From positions 1-64,000 of the forward strand of contig MU385986.1 in assembly GCA_022497145.1 (NCBI GenBank): a DNA stretch of 64,000 nt, read 5' to 3'. Shown here piece after piece: positions 42,903-53,374 of the stretch. The number at the start of each line of letters is the position of its first letter. The first letter of the stretch is position 1. The DNA comes from Rostrohypoxylon terebratum (taxonomy: Eukaryota; Ascomycota; Sordariomycetes; Xylariales; Hypoxylaceae). The notes beneath the pieces were generated by a model that did no database searches, was not told the origin of the DNA, and worked only from the letters and a program-made list of their open reading frames with translations. Position numbers and translations under genes: made by a program.

Positions 42903-45422
42903 CTTTCAGAGGGTTGTGTGCGTGTATGTGTGTTCAAGCTTTCTCGACTGGCCAAGTAGAAGTTGAGCCGAGGAAGTAAAGGGGTATGAGTGTGAGCGTG
43001 GTTAGAATGAGCTACTGGTGCGGCCGATGGTGCTGGGAGTAGCCGGAGAGCGGTTGTGCTAAGCTCAGAGATGACGACGGGAGCAGGGGCAAGAAGGAAA
43101 AATGACAATGGACTTGAAGAAACCAGGATGGGGAAGTGTGTCAGAGGTGTTGTTCGAGTTATAAGAGGGTAAAGAGAGAAGCCCGTCGTCCGACATGGTA
43201 GACAACTAACTTGATACCTACTTCCATACTCTGCTACGTAGGATATGCTAATCAAAACGGTTACTAAAGCATAACTTACATGCTTTTCCCCAGAAAATAC
43301 ATGACTAATCCGGTTCTCGGGACATATGTTGACCAAAGGAACCGGGTTTGGGTTGCTGTCAAGTTATTACATATGGGGCTGGGGGGTATTGCGCGATCAG
43401 CTTAAACGAGATATTGCAGGCGATAGGTCGTAGCTTGAAGCGTCAAACCATCTTAGAAATTTTAGAGACCGATCACGACATCGGCGCTAGTATAGTCGTA
43501 ACAACAAAGCCGTCCGACTGATTGGCTGAGCACTAGGGACTGTTTCTGAAGCAGGCAAAACTGCAAGGGGATTCCGATGCTAGGTAGGCACCACATTTCG
43601 ATAATAATACCATCCCTTTTCAATTTGGATGAAGAGCTGAATCCTGAGACCTGAGACTTCAAAGAGGCTGTTGCTTGTAGGGTTTCTCGAGTTTCCTTCG
43701 AACGCCACTACTGGGGAATTGACAATGCCTCTTGTAATGATGACATTGTAGTGATAACATAATCAAGTACCTTGTGTTGTACCCAACGAGGCCATGCTGG
43801 CAGGCTGGTTGAAATAGATGCCAAATGTTTACTTTGAAGCCGACAATGCTCTAAAGGGTCTATAGATTGGATGTTAGATATGACCCCCACCGGCAGCGTG
43901 CTATGAAAAGTCCTTGAGCATTGTCAATGTAATCTACGGACAACACCTTGCTACGTGAAATTCGCGTCGTAGTATTTGCCTACCTAGTAGGTATATCTAG
44001 ATTCTAGGTAGGTATATCCAGTCTGCTTGATTATCGTTGCCTGTTCCATTCTTGGACACTATTGGCAGATTCCCTCCAGATTCCCTCGTACTGTGTAATA
44101 AGCAGACGCTTGATTTCTAAGTCTGACAATGAGACAATGAGGGCGGAAGGCGAAATGTCGTGATTGCTAGACTATATTGCGATTCGATAGCGGTTGTCGG
44201 AGGGTTGGAAAATGAACTCTCTTCTTTTTTCCTTTTCCTTTTTTTTTTCCAAAAATAAGAAAAACTTTATGGAAAACACTTCAACACAGAGGAAGTTTCG
44301 ATGGATCCGGGTCTCGGTATTGAGGTTGGGATGTTGCAATGGTTGAGAAGAGCCGCTTGGACGGTTGATCGGGACCGATAACCGTCCGTAGATGATCTGC
44401 ATTAAGCGGCTATTAGGTACCTAGGACCTAGGCAGCTAGGGCACCCTGCCATGTTGCCATGCAGCAGCCATCCAAATGCGACGGATGCTGCTGGTACCTA
44501 CCTACCTTTAAGGTATGTACATAGTTACATACACTAGTTTACTATTATATTTGAATACCTAGTAATTAAGAAATACCCATAATTTCAATTTGACATACAG
44601 ATTCTGGGGAACGTGCCAGTCTTATTTGTAGTGTAGTGTATTAGTGTAGATGTACCTAGTATACCTATACAAAGCATAGTATATTATATACTATATGCCC
44701 AAATGCTTTCTTGTTTTTATACTTTAATTATTTCATCATTTCCGGTCTGACTATTTTAGGTCAATTTAGACGTTCACTTGATTAATTGCAACTAGCCCGA
44801 GTCCTTAGCACTTTCCTTTCCTTTTCACTTCCAACATGCACAAACCTACCTAATAAGTACATAATAGTACAAACCTACCTTACCTAATAGGTAGTATAAC
44901 ATTGAACTTTGATGCTCTAACCGTTAAAAACCAGTGGGTCCCGAAAATTCACCTTCTAATAATACTGCTCATCTCAACGCTGCTTCCTACTTCGTAGGTA
45001 TATTCAAAACTCCAGTGTTAAAAGTCGCTGAGCTGTAGACCAATGATATCCTTGGCTGAGACCCAGCCATCAGGAACCTTCCCCACACTAAGTCGAGGTA
45101 AGAGCTAAGAGAAAGAGAAAGAGTGAAGAGGAAAAAAAAAACACCCCGCGCAATATGCGTTCCTTTCTACAAGAGAGGGGACCTCAATCTACCTAAGTCT
45201 CTAAGAAAATCCAATACGATCCAATACGACTCAATATAATTCAATTCCTCCTGCAACGGACCTCAAGACATCAAAAAGGCTTTGAATCAAATCTCCCAGA
45301 GCTATTGTTGCCTATTTTGTTGTGTTTCCTTTCCTTTTCCTTTCTTTTTATACTATATCAATCAATATCGTCTATAAAGGTGATCTTGCTTCCCACATAA
45401 ATCCGTCACCGTCACCGTCACC
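42903..45422. other. 2.5-kb divergent region MET16/SER2
   Basis: No supported gene; frames at 42815-43336 and 43462-44402 look random. It includes a reverse CCAAT box (TGATTGG) at 43519-43525, TAGGTA clusters at 43980-44020, 44410-44530 and 44840-44895, and a polypyrimidine leader near 45320-45350. Confidence 0.55.
45404..45421 (+). repeat. CGTCAC hexamer repeat abutting the SER2 start
   Basis: Three CGTCAC copies lead directly into CATGGCC, giving a good initiation context (CACCATGGCC). Confidence 0.7.
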
Positions 45423-46844
45423 ATGGCCGCCGATGACAGTCCTTCAAAGCAGAATTCGGGCCGACCGCAGTTGTCCTCTATGAGAACCAGTTCTTATCTC
45501 AAAGAGCACCAGCAGTATCGACCACCTAAACATTTAGATAGTCATTTCGGCATTGATACAGTTGTTGAAGATCTTCAGGGATCTAGAATATCCCCTCCTA
45601 AGTCCTTTAGCCCTTTTCATGGTGTGCCCTCCAAAGACGAGCCACCGCGCATCCTCGAAGGCGCCAATCATGATTTCACTCATCCCAACTGCGCTCCCAC
45701 GCGAGGCGCCAGGTCCGATCGACTTGTTGCTACCTTGATTTACAAGTCTACCCCTCCTCGTGCGCCTAATGCCGTTCCCTCTCCGCGATTTCCCCCTTCT
45801 AATTCCGACATTCCCGCTAACCTCGCCCCTACGACCAATATTGAATCGTTTCCCTTGGAGCCTCCTGTCGCTGCCGAACCCGAACCTCTTGATCATCTGT
45901 ATGGTTCATATATATCCCCTTTGTGCATCACATCCTTCCTCCATCTGATGTCAACATTTCCCCTGCCTCGAGGCGCCGAAGAAATCACATCCTCTCACCG
46001 TTGTCTGGACGACCCAGAGCACCCCCTTGTTGTCGAGTTGACATTGTCCCCGGCACCATCCCCAAGCTATCTGTCGTTAGCAGACCTCCGGAAACATGAG
46101 CTCATATATCGATTCGAGCGTGAGTGGAATGTTGACGTCGCATTGCAACGCGACACCTTGTGGAGGCGATACCCACGCCTGGTTGTCTTTGATATGGACA
46201 GCACCTTGATCACGCAAGAGGTAATCGATCTGCTCGCCGCGACTATTACAGACCCCCCGGACCTGGCCGCCAAAGTTGCGGATATAACGCACCGGGCAAT
46301 GCTAGGAGAGCTGGAATTCGACGCCGCCTTTCGGGAACGTGTTGCCTTGCTCAAAGGACTTCCCGAGACAATCTTTGAACAACTGCGGTCGGTCCTTAAT
46401 GTGACAAAGGGGGTTCGCGAATTAATAAGGGCTTTTAAGAAACTGGGTATTAAAACTGCCGTGTTGTCGGGGGGCTTCTTGCCACTGACGCACTGGCTTG
46501 CCGGTGAATTGGGAATCGACCATGCGCATGCGAACGAGGTCAGAGTCGATGCCTCTGGGCGGCTGACTGGTGAGGTGAAAGGACACATCGTAGGTAGAGA
46601 GCGCAAGCAAGAACTTCTCCTTGAAATTGCCAAGAACGAAGGAATCGCGCTCGAACAAGTCGTGGCCGTTGGTGACGGTGCCAACGACCTATTAATGCTG
46701 GAAACGGCTGGTTTGGGCGTGGCATGGAACGCAAAACCGAGAGTGCAGTTGGAGGCTGGCGCACGACTCAACGGCGATACATTGGCCGACTTGTTATACT
46801 TATTTGGTCTCACGAGCGAAGAGGTGGATCAGCTGACAGCGTGA
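45423..46844 (+). CDS. SER2: Phosphoserine phosphatase
   Basis: A single exon of 473 residues. It makes serine from 3-phosphoserine in the last step of the phosphorylated pathway. The HAD-family motifs are complete: motif I VFDMDSTLI with nucleophile D257 and acid D259, the cap-domain ITHRAMLGELEFDAAFRERV, motif II TAVLSGGF, a motif III lysine in GRERKQE, and motif IV VGDGANDLLML at 416-426. About 240 N-terminal residues precede the catalytic domain. The first 100 are polar, and part of the rest may form an ACT-like fold, but I cannot confirm that. Yeast Ser2 is much shorter; extended forms are usual in filamentous fungi. It is divergent from PAPS reductase, though 2.5 kb away. Confidence 0.95.
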   Translation: MAADDSPSKQNSGRPQLSSMRTSSYLKEHQQYRPPKHLDSHFGIDTVVEDLQGSRISPPKSFSPFHGVPSKDEPPRILEGANHDFTHPNCAPTRGARSDRLVATLIYKSTPPRAPNAVPSPRFPPSNSDIPANLAPTTNIESFPLEPPVAAEPEPLDHLYGSYISPLCITSFLHLMSTFPLPRGAEEITSSHRCLDDPEHPLVVELTLSPAPSPSYLSLADLRKHELIYRFEREWNVDVALQRDTLWRRYPRLVVFDMDSTLITQEVIDLLAATITDPPDLAAKVADITHRAMLGELEFDAAFRERVALLKGLPETIFEQLRSVLNVTKGVRELIRAFKKLGIKTAVLSGGFLPLTHWLAGELGIDHAHANEVRVDASGRLTGEVKGHIVGRERKQELLLEIAKNEGIALEQVVAVGDGANDLLMLETAGLGVAWNAKPRVQLEAGARLNGDTLADLLYLFGLTSEEVDQLTA

Positions 46845-47389
46845 GCCTGCACAGGAGGAGGTAGGTACGCCTACCAGATGTTGTGACGTAAACATGTGTA
46901 GCTTTCGCCTTTCCTGGTACCTCCAGTGCCCGGGCTATCGAGAAGCGTTTTACGAAGCCGTGGCTTCCTTATTCAGTAACTTGGTTTGACGGAAGTATAG
47001 CTTGAGAAGATTTCTAATTCGAGGGTTCTCGGTCTCACAGCACTAGGTTTTCGCGATGGAGACGTAGGTTATTACTTGCTAGCACGCCTGTCCTAGCTCC
47101 AATGTCCGAATAACACGGCGTAATACACACACACACACACACACACGAAGCTACCTATCCTTAGGTAGTGATTGCGTATTTCAAAATGTAGGAGAGCCTC
47201 GTTCTGTTAGGTACAGACAGCGCACAATTGGGTTGTACTTTTGTGGCCGGATAATGTAAGGGGCGGCGCAGTCAACACCAGTAGTAATGCTTGTTTCGAG
47301 TTATATACAGTAGGATAGGGGATATCCCTCACTCCTGCAATTGCTGCGGCGCAAGAAGCAACTAGGAGCCCTTCTCAAAGCAAAATCTT
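46845..47389. other. Convergent intergenic region
   Basis: Holds 3' UTR sequence and an (AC)11 microsatellite at 47125-47146. No gene. Confidence 0.55.
47125..47146. repeat. (AC)11 microsatellite
   Basis: An uninterrupted AC dinucleotide run. Confidence 0.9.
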
Positions 47390-48369
47390 CTAATAACCGT
47401 CTTTACCCCATTTATTGTACTGATCATGGAGTTTCTATAAAGGATAAGTTAGTGAAGGTCGCCGGATTTTGTTGTACATGGTTATCTCTAGATTCATAAT
47501 ATTGTACAGAGGAGTACAAAGAAGGAAAATGCAAGAGGATTAGACAAACGGAAACATAACAGCAGGAAAATAAAGATTGGATTGGGTGATCGTTGAACGC
47601 CCTACTATCACTGCTTCTGAGGGCAAATCGTGACATGATTTCAAGACGGCCAGAAACTGCTGCTATAGAGTAGCGTACCTTGGGTAAGTTCACGTTGGGG
47701 ACGACGACGACGTTGACGGCGCTGGGAGCATCCTTGGGAGCGGCATCCGGGTCACCACCGGGATGGTATCGGTATTTGCCTTCGGTTGCGCCGGTTTCCC
47801 ACGGCATGCCGGATTTGGCCAGACCAATAGGTGCTTCGGAGGTCGAATGAGTAGGAGTGCGGCCTGCGCAAGTGTAAAGTCAGATTATCAAAGTGTAGGA
47901 AGATGAGGTGGAAAGTGGAAGAGGGGGAGGGGGAGGGGAAGGCCGAGTTGCCCTCATCGTAGGTATACGCGACATGGATACACGATGACACCTTGGAGGC
48001 CATACCGAAGTAAAGACCAGCACCACCCAAAGCAAGAACCATGACGCCACCCAAAATCTGCGTGCGACAAGTCGAGTCAGCAACCATTTCTCCTGCATGT
48101 TGTCTAATATCCCGTTCTGCTCTCGCCGCATAAAACGAGAGTGAATCATTCACTGCATATGCGTATGGACGTATATGCATGCTTATTCTCTCTCTATGAA
48201 AAGAGATGCTTGTATATATATATTCGCGGTTGGATTTTCGGATATGACGTACCATCAACTCGGGATTGCGTTTCGTCTCCTCTTTGAGAGCCGGGTCGCT
48301 AGATAACCGGCGGACAGTAGTAGAGAAAGTCCTTTGGGATAAGGCTCGTCGGGCGATGATGGAGGCCAT
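47390..48369 (-). CDS. Small mitochondrial membrane protein, unassigned
   Basis: Four exons on the minus strand (48369-48253, 48057-48006, 47863-47679, 47434-47390) join in phase to 132 residues. The N-terminus MASIIARRALSQRTFSTTVR is a clear mitochondrial presequence with an FSTT-type cleavage region. One transmembrane helix follows (ILGGVMVLALGGAGLYFG), with RTPTHSTSE after it. A soluble tail contains GMPWETGATEGKYRYHPGGD and PSAVNVVVVPNVNLPK and ends LHDQYNKWGKDGY. I recall similar unnamed fungal proteins but cannot give a function; an inner-membrane accessory or assembly subunit is plausible. The introns vary (195, 142 and 244 nt). Confidence 0.82.
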
Positions 48370-49647
48370 GATGATTTACAGTATCAGTATCGTAGGTATC
48401 GTAGATATCGTACGTCTAGCGTATTCCTGTGTCGTGTTGGATATTGAGGGTTTGCGGATTTGCCGGTTTTGAGGAAGTTTCGCTTCAATAGAAGATTCAA
48501 CGTCGTACGATGGGGTTGGTTTGGTGGTTCTAATCGAGTACATTGGCCAATCAGGAAATAGAAATTCATGGCAAGGTTTTTTTTATACCTCGTTTTTGAG
48601 GCAACACCTTTAGATTTAGCATGGGTGGTCCAAGTGGGCATACGATGTATGTAGGACCTAGGTACTATCTGCGTCATCAACCAAGTTAGCGGCTTAGGTA
48701 TTACATATGCTGTACTTAGGTACGACGTAGGTACTACCTAGTATCCGTAATACCTACCTAGTACTACTTCGTACTACTACTGGGTACATAATACTACAGG
48801 TACTAGCCTAGCTAGGTAGTAAGTACATATAGTACATAATATCAGTAAATCTTTTAAAACTTATGCAACACTCAGACCTATGTACAATCCTATGTACAGC
48901 ATACATAATTAATATAAACTTTAATAATAATACCACTCTGCCACTTTGGATTCATCTACATAATTGGGGATATTTTATGCAAGACAAGGACACGACAAGC
49001 CCCCTTTCAGCATTGAAACACCGATGTCGTCTTTTTCTCACTTGCTGCATCATCTCAGCTCTCTCGCGACGACCGCGAATTTTGCGGGTCATCACAACTC
49101 ATTCGACATCATACTACCAACTCGATCCTAATCGACCGACTGTCCTTCCTTTTAGTTTTCACCTTCAGTTTTCTCTTTGACGTGTAGTCTTCTTCTTCTT
49201 CTTCTTTTAATAACCCGACTGCCTGCGTCGCTCACAACTGCTGTGCAGATACCCCAGAAATGCCATACAATCAATCTCCCGGCACCCACCGCTAAAACCA
49301 CAATTGTTCACGGCCTCTTAACCCTCAAACAGCAAACTCTCAACTACCTTCAATATCAAAACCGACATCCAATTCGTCTTTCAAACTCTTAACGCTCTCT
49401 TCAGTCACATAATTAATACTTGTTACTCTCTCTTTACTATCCGTACTGCACCATCTCGTAGTTGCGTTCGCTCGTTTCGCTTTCCCACTTTCTCTACGAA
49501 TAGATCAACTCTACTACCTTTGGTGACGGTGTCGAGATTCCCATTGTGGCCTAGTCACGATATTGAGGAGAACAATTGTATGAGAACTGAACATAACAAG
49601 GAAATAGAAAAGGGAATACATATTGGTACAAAAGCATTGTCTTGACA
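48370..49647. other. Divergent region upstream of ERF2
   Basis: Contains the CCAAT palindrome at 48542-48551, dense TAGGTA and TACTTCGTA motifs at 48650-48840, and a long CT-rich stretch with (TTC)n near 49188-49207. No supported gene. Confidence 0.5.
48542..48553. promoter_or_regulatory. Palindromic double CCAAT box
   Basis: ATTGGCCAATCA contains overlapping CCAAT boxes on both strands, 173 bp upstream of the small mitochondrial protein's start. Binding by a Hap/NF-Y complex is inferred. Confidence 0.4.
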
Positions 49648-51715
49648 ATGGCCGCTAACCAGCCATCAGAGAGTCCCATCTCTCCAGAGGATGGCATCGA
49701 CAGTTTTCCCAAACCTAAGTTTCCTACAGGCCCTCCCAGTATCATCTCGTCGAGAATGACTGACATCGCGTCCGAAGACGGCGACGCTGCCACTCAAGAA
49801 CAAACAAGAGCGAATGGAAGCCAGAGAAGGAGTCTTCGCGCATCCGAGTCTCGCCCTGGAACCGCGAGAACTGGCATGTCTTCATCACGTGGTGCTTGGT
49901 CGCAAGGAACTCCTATGAGGAAAGCTTTGCAAAGAGGAAGTCTGACTGGTAGTATTAATAGTGGCCGCCCCGCTAGCTCTACAAGTCGAAGCCACGTTCC
50001 CTTGACTTCGCATGCATTCTTTCACCCTATGAGCTCTCAGAAGTTGCAAGCCCAACGAGGCGCATCACGTCCCGCCACAGGAATCCAGCGCCGGCCAAGC
50101 ATCGAAGACCTGCCAGATGAGGATCAGTCTCATATCGCGCCACCACCGCAGGGCGCAACTATATCTAGACCCGTAGCTCACCTAGTCCGCCACATGACTG
50201 ACGAGGGTGACGCTCAACCACCTCCGTCCAGAGGCACCGAGGCGACGGAACCGTACGATCGCATTACTGCCACCACGAGCCCGACTCGCGGCCACTATCC
50301 TGCGGGTAGCGTTAGCGAAAGCGTGCGCCCATTGCAACGCAAGAAAGCCGAAGAGAAAGGTCTCAGTCTAGATGTGGGCAAATCCAAGGCTTACGGCGGA
50401 GGAAGCGGGAATCTGCCAAGTCCTGTCAAATCGCCGCGCTCTTTTAGATCAAGCCTCTTCCTGCCGAGCAAGGGCGAATCCACGGCCACTCCTGCTAATC
50501 GCAACACGCATGGTGCCGAGAAGCTTTCTTCGGGCGCGTCCTCGCCCCAGTTCACGCCCTCCGCCGCCGGTGCTCCTGCCGCCGAGGTCAAGACCAAGGC
50601 AGCCAAAGAGAAGATGCCTACTAATGGTCATAACCACGAGTATTTCGAGGGCAATACTGTATTTTGCGTCGGCGGCCGCCTCCAGAATACGCGTCATCGG
50701 CCAATCAATATCGCTACCGGCTTTTTTGTCGTCCTTCCAGCTATTCTTTTCTTTGCATTTTCTGCCTCTTACTTGTGGCATCATGTTTCGCCTGCCATCC
50801 CTGTCTTCTTCGCTTACCTATTCTATATCTGCATCTCGTCGTTCCTGCACGCTTCAGGCTCAGACCCGGGAGTGAGTTGGGGCGTTCAGAGATATCCCTC
50901 TGCAGTGGTGCTAACCTTGTGTTTAGATCTTGCCTCGTAATATACATCAATTCCCGCCAGTGGATGAGCATGAGGATCCCTTGCGTTTAGCCCCGCCGAC
51001 GAACGACTGGACTCTTATCAAATCCGCCGAATCAAGTACTGCGGCAATGGAAGTGCCGACAAAGTATTGCAAGACCTGCAACATATGGCGTCCTCCTAGA
51101 GCTCACCATTGCCGCCTGTGTGATAATTGCGTCGAAACTCAAGACCACCACTGTGTTTGGATTAATAATTGTGTGGGGAGACGCAATTATCGATACTTCT
51201 TCACCTTTCTAACCTCGGCCACCCTCCTTTCGATCTATCTGATTGCTGCGTCTCTTGCCCAAGTGCTAGTCTTCTCAAACGAAGAGAATATTTCTTTCGG
51301 GGAAGCTGTCGGCCATTTTCGGGTTCCCTTTGCCATGGTAATTTACGGTTTATTGGGCTTTATGTACCCGGCTGCCCTCATGGGATATCATCTTTTCCTC
51401 ATGGGCAGGGGCGAAACAACCAGAGAGTTCTTAAATTCTCACAAATTCTTGAAGAAGGAACGGTACCGAGCCTTCACCCAAGGAAGCATTTGGAAAAATT
51501 GGATCGTTGTGTTGTGCCGACCGCGGCCGCCGACATACTACCGGTTCAAGTATCGGTTTGAAGAAGGAGACCAGCGATTTGGCGAGCGACGGAACGCACA
51601 AAGAAGCAATTCCTCAAGAGACGGGCAGGATATGGAGATGCAAAATGTGCTAGGCCCCACTACAGGTTTTTCGGGGCCCACGGCTCTGCGCAACCTCACT
51701 GCAAGTACACGATGA
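49648..51715 (+). CDS. ERF2: DHHC palmitoyltransferase Erf2
   Basis: Two exons (49648-50871, 50927-51715) encode 670 residues. About 320 disordered Ser/Pro/Arg-rich residues precede GNTVFCVGGRLQNTRHRPIN and the first two transmembrane helices (FFVVLPAILFFAFSASYLW, IPVFFAYLFYICISSFL). The conserved SDPGILPRN spans the splice junction. The cysteine-rich catalytic domain has KYCKTCNIWRPPRAHHCRLC and DNCVETQDHHCVWINNCVGR, with DHHC at about residues 481-484. Two more helices follow, and the tail is polar. Erf2 with Erf4/Shr5 palmitoylates Ras at the ER. The start is the ATG at 49648 (ACAATGGCC). Confidence 0.95.
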
Positions 51716-53374
51716 GACGTTATCTGCTAGTCTCTATATCTTGCTCCGCCAGCTAGTAATTGGCGCCCTCTGGTCGTTATTGTATGCCTCTTTCACGTCA
51801 TCTCTGGGACATGCATACCAATAACTAATCAACAACCTTGCCATTCTGTACAAATACTCTTGCGAGGATTGAGGGTAAGATGTGTGATCCAGCGGCGCTT
51901 GGGTCTTAGATATTCGGGTTTGGTGAAACGGAACAGGTACGGTGCAGTAGGAAGTAAGGATCAGAAGGGAATAAATGCCATGTCTAAATGATTCTACGGC
52001 GACAGGGGAAGGGGTGGATGTTCGTCCCTTATTACTTTGGAGATATAGCTCTCTCAAAGGTAGAGCGTTGATAGCCAGGTTCGATGTCCAAGATGGTCAA
52101 GTATGATTGCTGTACAGGACAGATGACTACCTAGATAGCTAACGCTACCGATAAATTCACTTCGCTAGCGAAACGGAAGATGTGCAATGAAGATTATCAG
52201 GTCTTTTAGCTACAATGGCATTGTCGGCTAGAATTCGTTTGTGCTTGGCTGCCTTGACACATGACAGCAAATCCAATCCGAATCCGCTACCGCTACTGCT
52301 CAAGATACCTATAGTCTTACATATCATTGACTTGTAGGTAGACGTGAAGATGTTGGTTTATATAAGTAACTTTTCCACACATGCCCAACGTTTCCCCCTT
52401 TTCCCTGTTACATATTATTAATGTACCCACATACCTAGTACTGCGTAGGAGGTAGGTAATAGGTATAGATTGTGTATAGCAATATTATATACGTACTAAG
52501 ATGTATTCATGGTGTACAGATACTTATACACTCATACGAAGTAGCACCTGCCTAGATACGGTTAGGCGCTATATGTCAGTTTACCACCTACTGCTTTTCC
52601 CGAATCTTAAAAACTGAAGTACTTCAATACTATGTACTATGGTCTGATGGGTAAGAATTAACACGCTGTCAGGTACCAGTGGGGCTTGTAGAGACGAAAT
52701 CCCATACTAATTCAATGATAAAATGTCCAAACGAATCCCACAGGTACTTACACATCTCAGGCAGATTTCGACGATTTTAATTGTAGCTAAAAGCCCCATT
52801 AAATCTACTCAAAGCTAGATCATCAAGGGTCCCCAGCCGAAACAATACCTGACAGTGTGTTAATTCTTTCCCATTAGACCATAGTAGGTACTATCTAGTG
52901 TGTACTAGTACTACAAAGGTACTGTACCACAAACATTCAGGTTGACATTATGTAATATTGATAGATCATAGGAGTACTTATCCATGTAGCCCCAGTATCT
53001 ACTAGCAGGTACAAGCCTGCTAGGTACTACATAATCTATCCAAGTACTTCCAAGTACATTCGTGATGTAGTGTATGCTACATACTACTTAGTAGATACAA
53101 TACTTTACCTACCTAGTAGGTGCTCTAACACTGCTTAGCTTCTCGTGACAAATTTTTTGGTGTTTTTCCCACCTCTTCTCTTTATATGTTTTATTTTCCC
53201 TCCTTTCTTCTTTCAAGTTACAGAACTTTGATTTCTATCACATTTCTAGATTTTTGTTCTTACCTTTTTTTTTTTTAAAAAAAAAACATCGAAATTGTGC
53301 CTGTAGACGGCGCCGTCTGCGTAGATTCGTTTTTTTCCTTTACCCTCTTCTCCACCTAGAGGAAGTTTTCGAAG
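51716..53374. other. 1.7-kb intergenic region
   Basis: No supported gene. TAGGTA, TACTAG and TACGAAGTA motifs are dense at 52430-52560 and 52880-53120. A T12A10 palindrome lies at 53265-53286, just upstream of the next gene. Confidence 0.5.
53265..53286. repeat. T12A10 palindrome
   Basis: Twelve T followed by ten A, 89 bp upstream of the SSS-family transporter start codon. Compare 1863-1882 and 14400-14419. Confidence 0.9.

Noticed and set aside
42815..43336. 173-codon frame overlapping the PAPS reductase start
   Set aside because: The translation is low complexity (His/Pro/Ser), there is no similarity, and it overlaps the N-terminal coding region in another frame.
46067..46813. 248-codon minus-strand frame inside the phosphoserine phosphatase gene
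   Set aside because: It lies wholly within a confidently assigned exon, and its translation is Ser/Arg-rich without family features.
52070..52110. Possible tRNA B-box (GGTTCGATGTCC)
   Set aside because: It departs from the GGTTCGANTCC consensus, and no cloverleaf could be drawn around it.
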